From Clostridiaceae bacterium (lineage in GTDB: Bacteria; Bacillota_A; Clostridia; Clostridiales; Clostridiaceae), in the NCBI GenBank assembly GCA_029256485.1, contig JAQSXU010000079.1:1-20006 (forward strand): a stretch of DNA of 20,006 nucleotides, given 5' to 3'. How positions within the stretch are numbered: the stretch's first letter is position 1; the number at the start of each line of letters is the position of its first letter. Under the pieces are notes generated by a model. It was given only the letters and a program-made list of their open reading frames with translations. It ran no database searches and had not been told where the DNA came from. Below are positions 1 to 7,898 of this stretch, in pieces. The translations under genes were made by a program, and so were the position numbers.

Positions 1-696
1 GAAGCCACCATAATTAGATTTTGTAAAAAATGTAACCTAAAAGGATTCCATGATTTGAAGATAAATATTGCAAAGGAAATGGTGGATTCAGAGGGAAATG
101 AAACCTCAAATGATATAGACCCAAATAATATAAGTCAATCACTTCAAAATATACTGGCAAATAAAATTGAAGAATTAAAGAAAACTATATCAATGATGGA
201 TGAAGAGATTATTAGAAAAATATTAAATACCATTAAAAATGCAAGAATTATTCAATTTGCAGCTGTAGGAAATACAATACCTGTGGCTTTAGACGGCGCA
301 TATAAATTTAATCAAATTGGTATAGCCTCTGTGGTAAACACAATATGGGAAACTCAGCTTGCTTATGCATATACTTTAACCAGCAATGATGTGGTTATAG
401 CCATATCAAATTCAGGATATTCAAAGAAGCTTTTAAATTTAATAGATATTGCAAATGAAAGAAATGCTGTTACAATCAGCCTGACAAAACATGAAAACTC
501 TCCCCTAGCAAGTAAAAGCAAATATCAAATAAACATGGCCACAAGAGAAAAGTTATTTTTGGATGAATTCAGCTTTTCAAGAGTATCGGCTATGATGGTT
601 ATAGAAATATTATATTTGTTATTAACTGCTGAAAAAAAAGATGCATATAGCTGGATCAGCAGACATGAACAGTCTATTGTAGATGACAAGATTTAA
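1..696 (+). CDS. MurR/RpiR family transcriptional regulator, 5' end cut off by window
   Basis: The frame is open from base 1, and its first residues (EATIIRFCKKCNLKGFHDLK) are the second half of a typical RpiR helix-turn-helix. The gene therefore starts before the window. The TTG at 55 lies inside the DNA-binding domain, has no ribosome site, and is not the start. About 231 codons are visible. A linker is followed by a SIS sugar-phosphate-binding domain, seen in FAAVGNTIPVALDGAYKF, the DVVIAISNSGYSKK loop that normally contacts the sugar phosphate, and HENSPLASKSKYQI. RpiR proteins usually control sugar or amino-sugar catabolism in response to a phosphosugar. The target genes are not visible here because the upstream neighbours are missing. 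A terminator follows at 750-785. The family call is secure; the ligand is unknown. Confidence 0.9.
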   Translation, partial: EATIIRFCKKCNLKGFHDLKINIAKEMVDSEGNETSNDIDPNNISQSLQNILANKIEELKKTISMMDEEIIRKILNTIKNARIIQFAAVGNTIPVALDGAYKFNQIGIASVVNTIWETQLAYAYTLTSNDVVIAISNSGYSKKLLNLIDIANERNAVTISLTKHENSPLASKSKYQINMATREKLFLDEFSFSRVSAMMVIEILYLLLTAEKKDAYSWISRHEQSIVDDKI

Positions 697-749
697 TTAA
701 ATAAAGCCAATGAAGAGGCAATGGTTGATTTGGTAACAAATACACCAGA

Positions 750-785
750 GAAACCCTCCATAGTAATATGGAGGGCGTTTCTTTT
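750..785 (+). terminator. Rho-independent terminator after the RpiR gene
   Basis: A 9-bp perfect stem, CCCTCCATA (754-762) and TATGGAGGG (767-775), has a GTAA loop. It is extended by GAAA/TTTC pairing across a small bulge and followed by a T-rich tail (TTTCTTTT). It lies 57 nt after the RpiR stop codon. Confidence 0.85.
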
Positions 786-1054
786 ACAAAAGTTTAGAAT
801 AATTTACTGTGAACCGGCTGCTTAAAAGCAGGTTAAAGAAATTCAACGTACTCCCATATTAATGCATTTTGACAGTCCTTAGGAAATTGTTCTTCTTTAA
901 CTTTTCTCTTTTTTTTCATCAAATAACTAAAAGGTGAGTAGAAGTAGTATTTACCTAAAGTAAACACTACTTAATATCCATGGGTTATTAATGATTGGCA
1001 GATTATAAAAATTATTGGTTACTTACAACTGCGTAAATTAAGGGTTTAACAGAA
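786..1054. other. Intergenic stretch with one long hairpin
   Basis: I see no gene here. Bases 942-972 form a hairpin: AAGTAGT-A-TTTAC, loop CTAAA, GTAAA-C-ACTACTT. The single mismatch becomes a G-U pair in a minus-strand transcript, so the RNA stem is continuous (13 pairs) when read from the lipoprotein gene that ends at 1055. No T-run follows in that direction, so it is at best a weak or non-canonical 3' end for the iron operon. A smaller CTGCT-TAAA-AGCAG hairpin sits near 820-840. Confidence 0.4.
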
Positions 1055-1774
1055 TTATTTTTGAAGTTCGGCTAAAGCTGCATCAAGTTTATCTATAGCA
1101 CTATTTAGAGCATTTGTATCAAGTGGTTTTATTTTTACAGCTGCATTTATAGTATGCAATGGATCTTCTACTTTCTCATAAAGTGCAGGTGATTCCGCTT
1201 TTACGCTATCCTCAAATTGTTTCCAACTGCCCTCCAGGTTGGCAGAAGTTGAAACTGCTTTATCACTTTCCTTATTTGACAATTGAGATTTCATATCCTT
1301 TAAAGTAGCTCTCATGCTTTGTATACCATTGGCAGTTAAATCCTTTAGCTGCAGCTGCTGCAGCTCTTTATCCAAATTGTCCATTGCGGTGTTCACTGTT
1401 TTAACATCTAATGGTTTAACTTTTACAGCTGCGGTTATAGTATGCAGTGGATCTTCAATTTTTTCATATAAAGCAGAATATTTTTCCTTAACGCTGTCTT
1501 CAAATACCTTCCAGTTACCTTCTAGGTTATCTGAGGTCTTTACAGCCTTTTCTTCTTCTTTGTTTGTAAGCTCAGTTTTCATTTGTTTAATTACGTCTCT
1601 CATATTTTTTGTACCTTCACCTATACTTAAGCTTTTAGTAGTGCTGGTGGTATCAGCTGTTTCAGTATTGCTTTTTGTGCTCTGTACCTGCTCACTTTTT
1701 TGAGCAGCACAGCCGGCAAGAGATAAAGACACCGCCAATAAAGTTACTATAAATAATTTCTTAGTTGATATCAT
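1055..1774 (-). CDS. Lipoprotein with two repeats matching the FTR1 extracellular domain
   Basis: This 239-residue exported lipoprotein has a signal peptide (residues 1-21) and the lipobox L19-A-G-C22, so it should be anchored outside the membrane by C22. The start chosen is the ATG at 1774, which has AAGGAGG 8 nt upstream; an ATG 8 codons earlier has no ribosome site. After a Ser/Thr-rich linker (about 23-50) come two similar units of roughly 90 residues. Each contains W-x2-F-E-x10-Y-x3-E-D-P-L-H (W88 to H111; W184 to H207). The same W/E/Y/E spacing occurs twice in the permease encoded 33 nt upstream in the same operon. The conserved Glu, Asp and His residues could bind metal. I infer a role in iron capture or delivery to the permease, analogous to EfeO in EfeUOB, but I do not recognise a named family. 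Confidence 0.85.
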   Translation of the reverse strand: MISTKKLFIVTLLAVSLSLAGCAAQKSEQVQSTKSNTETADTTSTTKSLSIGEGTKNMRDVIKQMKTELTNKEEEKAVKTSDNLEGNWKVFEDSVKEKYSALYEKIEDPLHTITAAVKVKPLDVKTVNTAMDNLDKELQQLQLKDLTANGIQSMRATLKDMKSQLSNKESDKAVSTSANLEGSWKQFEDSVKAESPALYEKVEDPLHTINAAVKIKPLDTNALNSAIDKLDAALAELQK

Positions 1775-1807
1775 AATATAATCCTCCTTGTATTGCATTA
1801 TTTTTAT

Positions 1808-3274
1808 TTAGCTTGATTTTGAATTGGTTTTGTTTACTATTACCATAATTACTGCAGATAATATAATAATCAGCTGAGCTGATGTACCTTGCCATGTAGG
1901 ATATACTGCCAGCCATGGAATAGTTGGCAGCAATTCACTTGAAGTAGCCGGAAGAAGTCCTGCTAACTGAAGTCCATTAATACCCATGCCTGTAAATTTT
2001 ATTGCAAGATAAAATACTAATATGCTTGAAACCTGGAAAAATGGTCTCATAGGTATACGTAAACCAACTTTCAGTATAAGTACTGTTATTACAGTTAAAA
2101 TAAGTAAACCTAAGGCTATTCCAATGAGCAAATCATATAGTTTAATTGATGATGCCATTCCTATGTAAAATAGCACGATTTCTGTACCTTCTCTGAATAC
2201 TGCAAGGAAAGCTAAAAATCCAAGGGAAAATAAACTGCCTGTTGCCAGAGCCTTTGAACTTTTATCACTTACATAGCTTTTCCAGGCATCCACATTGGAT
2301 TTACTGTGCAGCCAATAACTTACATAAATTAACATTACTGCTGCAAAAATGCCTGTCCAGCCTGAAATTAAGAAATTATTATTTCCAAAGGTACCGGAAG
2401 TAAATAATACTTTTACCAGTACTGCCAGCACAATACTTACAGCAAAGCCTACGGTCACACCTCCATATATCCAGCTTTTTTTATGGCTATTACCTGACTT
2501 GTTTAAAAATCCTAGTAAGGCAACTACCACCAGCAGGGCTTCAAGTCCTTCACGGAGGATTATTGTAATAACGTCAACCATAGTGTAGGATGTAGAGCCT
2601 GACAAAGGAGACAGATAGGTATGAATCCTTTCTATGGTACTGAGTGCTTTATCTACCTCAGGAGGATTCATTGAAAGATAAGCTTTAACGCTAACCATAT
2701 CCTTTTCAGCATCATCATATACCGTTTTGGATTGTGTTAAAACTATACCTTCAATATCTAACCAGGAGGAACTGAAAGTATTCATAGTTTTTTTTGCTGA
2801 ATCTATATCACCAGCATTCAGCTGCTTTTTTGTTTGCTCTAATAATAGCACTAAGTCTTTAACGCTGGTGTTTTGCTGGTTCTTATTGGTATTACTGTCA
2901 CTGGAACTCTTATATTTACCATCAATAACCTGCTGATTTGTATTTTTTAGATCTTCAAGAGCAGTTATTAATTTATCTTTTTGAACTGGGTTTTGTGAAA
3001 ATAAAAATTGAACCATTCCCATTTTGTCTTCAATTTCACCGTAGGCATCCTTTGATTCATTTTTAATACCGTCTTCAAAAGCTCTCCAGGATTTGTTAAA
3101 ATCCTCATATGTATTCTTAGCCTTTGATATGTCTCCAGATTGAACCAGATTCAAAGTTTCCTGTATGATTTTATTGCCGTTAGCTAAATCCTCCTTTGCA
3201 CTAGCAGCAAAAACGCTAGTGGATAAACAAAATATGAAAATAATTAGCAATATTGAGCTTAATGTTTTTCGCAT
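1808..3274 (-). CDS. FTR1-family high-affinity iron permease with extracellular N-terminal domain
   Basis: This 488-residue membrane protein belongs to the FTR1/EfeU family, which imports iron through a bundle of helices carrying two R-E-x-x-E motifs. Both are present: REGLE at 241-245 and REGTE at 361-365. A signal peptide (1-23, ending VFA-AS) is followed by an exported region (24-228), then about seven membrane helices (about 232-480). The exported region holds two copies of W-x2-[FI]-E-x10-Y-x3-E (from W63 and from W171), split by a Ser/Asn/Gln-rich linker (122-136). The start ATG has AAAGGA just upstream. It is the first gene of a two-gene operon with the lipoprotein. A Fur-type operator lies just downstream of its promoter -10, so it should be induced when iron is scarce. 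No EfeO- or EfeB-like gene is present. Confidence 0.93.
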   Translation of the reverse strand: MRKTLSSILLIIFIFCLSTSVFAASAKEDLANGNKIIQETLNLVQSGDISKAKNTYEDFNKSWRAFEDGIKNESKDAYGEIEDKMGMVQFLFSQNPVQKDKLITALEDLKNTNQQVIDGKYKSSSDSNTNKNQQNTSVKDLVLLLEQTKKQLNAGDIDSAKKTMNTFSSSWLDIEGIVLTQSKTVYDDAEKDMVSVKAYLSMNPPEVDKALSTIERIHTYLSPLSGSTSYTMVDVITIILREGLEALLVVVALLGFLNKSGNSHKKSWIYGGVTVGFAVSIVLAVLVKVLFTSGTFGNNNFLISGWTGIFAAVMLIYVSYWLHSKSNVDAWKSYVSDKSSKALATGSLFSLGFLAFLAVFREGTEIVLFYIGMASSIKLYDLLIGIALGLLILTVITVLILKVGLRIPMRPFFQVSSILVFYLAIKFTGMGINGLQLAGLLPATSSELLPTIPWLAVYPTWQGTSAQLIIILSAVIMVIVNKTNSKSS

Positions 3275-3403
3275 AAATTATTCCTTTCTTTGGTAAAAAA
3301 ATTTTTTAGTATGTATGAATGTTTTAGATGCTGCTCAAAAATAAACCTTTATGTAATTGAGGTGATTTAAAACAGAAGACAAATGATAATATTTACAACT
3401 GGT

Positions 3404-3422
3404 ATTGAAAATCATTATCAAT
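3404..3422. promoter_or_regulatory. Fur box
   Basis: The minus strand reads ATTGATAATGATTTTCAAT. Its core TGATAATGATTTTCA differs by one base from the Gram-positive Fur 7-1-7 consensus (TGATAATNATTATCA), and flanking ATTG/CAAT extends the dyad. It covers the predicted transcription start of the iron operon, a position suited to repression. A second partial half-site (AATGATAATATTTA, 3382-3395) lies 10 bases further downstream with respect to transcription. Confidence 0.8.
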
Positions 3423-3425
3423 GAA

Positions 3426-3454
3426 ATTATACATAATAAATTTAGAAATATCAA
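3426..3454 (-). promoter_or_regulatory. Sigma-A-type promoter of the iron operon
   Basis: Read on the minus strand, TTGATA (-35, plus positions 3449-3454) and TATAAT (-10, 3426-3431) are separated by exactly 17 nt. The predicted transcription start (about 3418-3420) falls inside the Fur box at 3404-3422, giving an untranslated leader of about 145 nt before the permease ATG. Confidence 0.75.
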
Positions 3455-3538
3455 TACATAAATTTTGGTAAAAAAGTCCACATAAAATTTACACGGCTTT
3501 AATTACTATAGTCCGCAAGAAGGATAAAATTCTAAATT

Positions 3539-3567
3539 TTGAAGGATATCAGCTACATATGTAGAAT
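3539..3567 (+). promoter_or_regulatory. Candidate promoter of the chemoreceptor gene, palindrome in spacer
   Basis: TTGAAG (3539-3544) and TAGAAT (3562-3567) are 17 nt apart. The perfect 12-bp palindrome CTACATATGTAG (3553-3564) fills the end of the spacer and overlaps the -10, so it could be an operator. The distance to the ATG at 3633 is about 65 nt. The rest of the 3275-3632 intergenic region holds the divergent Fur promoter and no gene. Confidence 0.5.
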
Positions 3568-3632
3568 AATGGTATTATAGTAATTTTATTTAAAAATTTA
3601 TAATTATATCTAAAATGCGGGGGAGAGATAAC

Positions 3633-5337
3633 ATGTTTAATTCACTGAGGAAAAAAATACTAGCAACCATTATAACACTTACATTCTTTTGTACTGTTGT
3701 ATTTATGGCAATTTCCTACTATGAAGTAAAGAGAGCCGCTACAGAACAAATGAAGAATGACGGTTCAACCCTTATAGCTGCAGTAAGCAGGGAAATAAAG
3801 GATTATAAGCTAAGTGAAAGTAACAAGATAAGAGATATATTTGAAAAGGTTGTTTCAGAGAGTAAAGGAAATATAACTTATATTTCTTTAGCAGATACAA
3901 AAATGAATGTTATTATAAGCAGTGATAAATCCACAGAAAGCAAAAACAATGCTGATACCTCCAGTGACAATACTGGAAATGGAGGAGTTGATGCAACAAC
4001 CTCTGCAACAAAACAGGATGATATATCCAATGTAATAAAGGATGAAAAAACCTCGGGATTTATTTTTCAGGCAGCAGGGCAAAAGGTATACAATGTGTGT
4101 GTCTACACCTTTTTACGAAGGTTCCAAGCTGGTTGGGACAGTAAATATAGGAATTTCCCTTCAGAGTATGTATAAGCTTATAACAAGAGGTTTAATGGAA
4201 ACCTTAGTTATATCATTATTACTGCAGATAGTTGCCATTATATTTGGCTTAATTATTTCTAATAATTTGACAAAGCCTCTTAATAACATAGTCGGTAAGC
4301 TAGATGGTTTTTCTCAGGGGGACTTTACTGTTGAATTTAACAGTAAGGGCAATGACGAAATAGGTAAACTTACTAATGGACTTAACAATTCACTTTCTGT
4401 GCTGAGAAATACAATAAGTGGAGTAAAAGGCTCAGTAGAGGAGCTAAATGGAATATCAAAACAATTGAAAACATCAGGTGAAATTGCAGCTGATTCAACC
4501 AAGGAAACCTCTTATGCGGTTAAAGATGTATTTGAAGGTGTTAATAGCCAGGCTTTGAACACTTCTGAGATAGCAAAAATTCTTGAGACATTCGGTGAAA
4601 CTCTTGATAGTATACAAAAAAGAGCGGAGGGTGATGTGGTCAGCAACAGTAATATCAAGTCAAATGCTGATAAAGGAGCTGTGCATCTTAATGAACTTGT
4701 TAGTTCTATGGAAGACATAAATCATTCCTTTAAGGTTACCTCTGATAAAATACAGATCCTTCATGAAAACGTAAACAAGATAAATCAGATAACTAATGTA
4801 ATAAATTCTGTTGCGGAGCAGACAAATCTTCTTGCTTTAAATGCAGCTATTGAAGCAGCAAGAGCAGGTGAATCCGGAAAAGGCTTTGCAGTGGTGGCAG
4901 ATGAAGTGAGAAAGCTTGCTGAGCAGGTTCTCGTATCCTCAAAGAGTATAAATGAATTCATGGAAGCTGTAAATAACAGTACAAATGACGTAAGTGTTAC
5001 TGCTGAAGCAATTGAATTGAAGATGAATAGTCAAGTTAATTTAATTGAACAAACTGTATCCTCCTTTAAAACAATACAAAGTGAAGCTGATAATACAAGA
5101 GTGCATTCAGAGGAGGTTTATGAGGCTGTAAAACACGCTGTTAAAGAAAAGGAAGATATATTAACCAGGGTGGAGTCAGTATCAGGTTATTCCGAAGAAG
5201 TAGCAGCATCGGCCAAAGAAATTGCAGCCTCAGCAGAGACCCAGCTGTCAACAGTAGACCAGTTTTCAAAACTTGCTAAGGATTTGAATGATATGTCAGA
5301 CAGATTAACTGGAAGGATTGAAAAATTTATAGTTTAA
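3633..5337 (+). pseudogene. Methyl-accepting chemotaxis protein, split by a frameshift
   Basis: Two overlapping frames together make one receptor of about 568 residues. The ATG at 3633 follows GGGGGAGA. The first frame gives a membrane helix (about residues 8-28) and an extracellular single-Cache-like sensor containing a Ser/Asn/Thr/Asp-rich insert, then runs out of frame to a stop at 4175. The second frame continues the sensor ([19 protein letters not shown]), a second membrane helix (about 4192-4262), a HAMP linker and a full signalling domain whose hairpin tip ([20 protein letters not shown], then [15 protein letters not shown]) is canonical for binding CheA/CheW. The switch point lies near the run TGTGTGTGT at 4094-4102; one more TG unit would restore the frame. 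It may be a real mutation, a reversible slippage switch, or a sequencing error. A terminator follows directly. The ligand is not predictable. Confidence 0.8.
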
Positions 5338-5346
5338 AGAAGGAAG

Positions 5347-5380
5347 AATCTTCTTATCCTTGGGTAAGAAGATTTTTTTA
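5347..5380 (+). terminator. Rho-independent terminator after the chemoreceptor
   Basis: The 10-bp perfect stem AATCTTCTTA (5347-5356) and TAAGAAGATT (5365-5374) has loop TCCTTGGG, followed by TTTTT. It starts 10 nt after the receptor stop codon. Confidence 0.9.
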
Positions 5381-5508
5381 TAATTTTCAATTGTATGGAG
5401 GAATTGGGGTAAATTTGTAGAAGTATTTAAAAGTATAATAATGTTATATTTACATTTGTGAAAAACTAATCAAAAAGTGAATAATATACTAAAAGTGGGG
5501 GCTTTATA

Positions 5509-7839
5509 ATGAATTATAGGTTAAGGAGGAAAATTAAAAAACCGTTTTTCCAAAGTAAAAAAGGTATACTTATTGAAATTAATAATGAATTTATTAACCT
5601 GACAGGCTATTCAGGAAATGAGTTGATAGGTAAATCACTTGGGGAAATAGGGCATATGCTTAAAATTGATTCTCAGATTTATCTTGATAATATTGAAAAT
5701 GAATATAGCTGCTATATGTTTACTAAGGAATATGAGGAAAGAGGGGTTTTAATAACTGTTGAATTACTTGAGACGGAAAATGAAAAAATTTATTTTTTTC
5801 AGGAGAAAACCAATCTACGTATTGAAAATAAATTCCCGGTTATTAATAAACTTTTAATAGATAATCAGATTTGTGTAGGAATTTATAGTATACCTGACTT
5901 AACACTTCTTAAAGCAAATCAGCACTATTTGGATTTATTAGGCAAACCTTTTAACAAAAAAGAAACTGCCATTGGCAAAAAAGCAAGTGATTTTGTATAT
6001 TCATGGGAGAGCAGTAAATGCAAAGAGATATGGATGAATGTTATAAATACAGGGCAATCCATTTTTGTAAAAGAAATAAAAGAATTAAATCAAAATTGGA
6101 AGGATTTTTATTTGGACTCTAAATTGATACCTGTTATAGAAAAGGGTAAAGTAAAATATATTGCTTTAATTGTAGAAAATGTAACAGAAAAAGTACTATT
6201 GAGAGAAAGCATCGAGGAACAGGCTAAAATTATTAAACAACAAAATGAAAAATTAGAAGTAATCATAGAGAATATGTCTGATGGATTAATTACAGTAGGT
6301 AAAGATTATAATTATACTCTATTAAATCACAGTGCAAGAGAGTTTATATATAATTCTAATTCTATAAAAAATGTAGGAGATTCACTGGCTTATACAAAAT
6401 ATTATGATTCATGCGGTAAATTATTACAATGTGAAGATTTACCTGAATCCAAGGTTTTAAGAGGTAAAAAGGTAAAGGACTTTAGACTTACATGTAAAAG
6501 GCCAGATGGAATATATAATTTTGACATAAGCGGAAGTCCTATCTATGATAGTAAAGGTGATTTTACTAAAGGAATATTAATTGCCAGGAATGTTACAGAC
6601 ATGGTAAAATCCGAAGAAAATCTATTATTAAAAGCTCAGCTGGACTTTTTTAACAATATGATAGAGAGTCTTCAGGTAGGTTTTGTAAGATATTCGTATC
6701 CGGAATTCAAAGTCATAGAAATCAACAATAAAGCTTATAACCATTATTTAAAGAAAATTAATCCCAATGTGGGTCCGCTGTCATCCATAATAGGGAAGAA
6801 TTTATTTAACTTATTTAATTTTACTAAGGATCAGAAAACTAAATTTAAAAAGAATATTCAAAGCATAATAGATAAAAAGGTTAATTCTAATTTTGATTAT
6901 GCTAAAATTGCTTGTGAAGGAGAAGAAAAGTTTGTAAAATTAACACACCAGCCACTAATTGGGCTAAATGGTAAAATAATGGAAATAATTGATATTTCAA
7001 CAGATATCACCAAAGAAGTAAAAGAAAAAAATGAAATGAAAAAGGTGTTTAGAATTCAGGAAGAATTATTTGCAAATGTATCCCATGAACTTAAAACTCC
7101 TTTAAATGTAATTTTTAGTACAAATCAGTTACTGGAGTTATATTTAAATAATAGAATGCTTGAAGCCAATAAGGATAAGGTTTCCAGGGATATTAATATT
7201 ATTAAACAAAATTGTTACAGACTAATAAAACTTATAAATAATATAGTAGATTTATCTAAAATAGAAACTGGATTTTTTAAATTAAATTTATCTAATGAAA
7301 ATATCGTTGAAGTCACTGAAAATATTGTTCAGTCAGTATCTGAATATATTAACAGAAAAGAGTTAAGTATTATTTTTGATACAAATACAGAAGAAAAGAT
7401 TATTGCCTGCGATCCTGAAAAGATTGAAAGAATTATTTTAAACCTTATTTCTAACGCAATCAAGTTTACCAATCCAGGAGGCAGCATATTTGTAAATGTA
7501 TTTGATAAAGGTAATACAGTTGAAATAACGGTAGAAGATACAGGTATAGGCATTGAAAAGAAGTACTTGGATAGCATTTTTGGAAGATTTCAGCAGGTTG
7601 ATAAATCACTGTCCCGTAATGCTGAAGGAAGTGGAATTGGATTATCAGTTGTAAAATCAATAGTTGAACTGCATGGAGGTAAAATAAGCGTTGACAGTGA
7701 AGCTGGTAAAGGCAGTATATTTAAAATAGAACTTCCTGGAAGAACCGTAGAAACCTCAAAAGTTATTGAGAAAGTCAATGGAATGAACAATAAAATTCAA
7801 ATGATTAACGTTGAATTTTCTGATATCTATTCAGCATAA
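5509..7839 (+). CDS. Soluble multi-PAS sensor histidine kinase (orphan)
   Basis: This 776-residue kinase has no signal peptide or membrane helix, so it should sense in the cytoplasm. Four PAS-type modules can be outlined: about 15-105 (GILIEINNEFINLTGYSGNE), 120-230, 250-365 (IIENMSDGLITVGKDY) and 383-505. A HisKA domain follows with the phosphorylated His526 in FANVSHELKTPLN. The ATPase domain has the N box (LISNAIKFTN, N649), G1 (DTGIG, 677-681), F box (FGRFQQ) and G2 (GSGIGL, 707-712), all intact. The ATG has GTGGGGG 7 nt upstream. I found no convincing promoter in the 130 nt after the previous terminator. No response regulator is encoded nearby, so the partner is elsewhere, perhaps a shared regulator as with sporulation phosphorelay kinases. 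The MFS gene starts 59 nt later with no terminator between, suggesting co-transcription. Confidence 0.92.
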   Translation: MNYRLRRKIKKPFFQSKKGILIEINNEFINLTGYSGNELIGKSLGEIGHMLKIDSQIYLDNIENEYSCYMFTKEYEERGVLITVELLETENEKIYFFQEKTNLRIENKFPVINKLLIDNQICVGIYSIPDLTLLKANQHYLDLLGKPFNKKETAIGKKASDFVYSWESSKCKEIWMNVINTGQSIFVKEIKELNQNWKDFYLDSKLIPVIEKGKVKYIALIVENVTEKVLLRESIEEQAKIIKQQNEKLEVIIENMSDGLITVGKDYNYTLLNHSAREFIYNSNSIKNVGDSLAYTKYYDSCGKLLQCEDLPESKVLRGKKVKDFRLTCKRPDGIYNFDISGSPIYDSKGDFTKGILIARNVTDMVKSEENLLLKAQLDFFNNMIESLQVGFVRYSYPEFKVIEINNKAYNHYLKKINPNVGPLSSIIGKNLFNLFNFTKDQKTKFKKNIQSIIDKKVNSNFDYAKIACEGEEKFVKLTHQPLIGLNGKIMEIIDISTDITKEVKEKNEMKKVFRIQEELFANVSHELKTPLNVIFSTNQLLELYLNNRMLEANKDKVSRDINIIKQNCYRLIKLINNIVDLSKIETGFFKLNLSNENIVEVTENIVQSVSEYINRKELSIIFDTNTEEKIIACDPEKIERIILNLISNAIKFTNPGGSIFVNVFDKGNTVEITVEDTGIGIEKKYLDSIFGRFQQVDKSLSRNAEGSGIGLSVVKSIVELHGGKISVDSEAGKGSIFKIELPGRTVETSKVIEKVNGMNNKIQMINVEFSDIYSA

Positions 7840-7898
7840 ATCTGCATATGAGGAAAATTTCACTATGTTTCAAAAATTTTGTATAGGTTAGGTAAGAT

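Noticed and set aside
55..696. RpiR gene starting at TTG 55
   Set aside because: The frame is open to base 1 and already encodes the helix-turn-helix; no ribosome site precedes 55.
942..972. Ordinary Rho-independent terminator for the iron operon
   Set aside because: The stem is strong but no T-run follows in the transcribed direction.
1314..1703. Plus-strand open frame of 129 codons over the lipoprotein gene
   Set aside because: It is antisense to a well-supported lipoprotein with repeats and lipobox, and has no ribosome site or recognisable domain.
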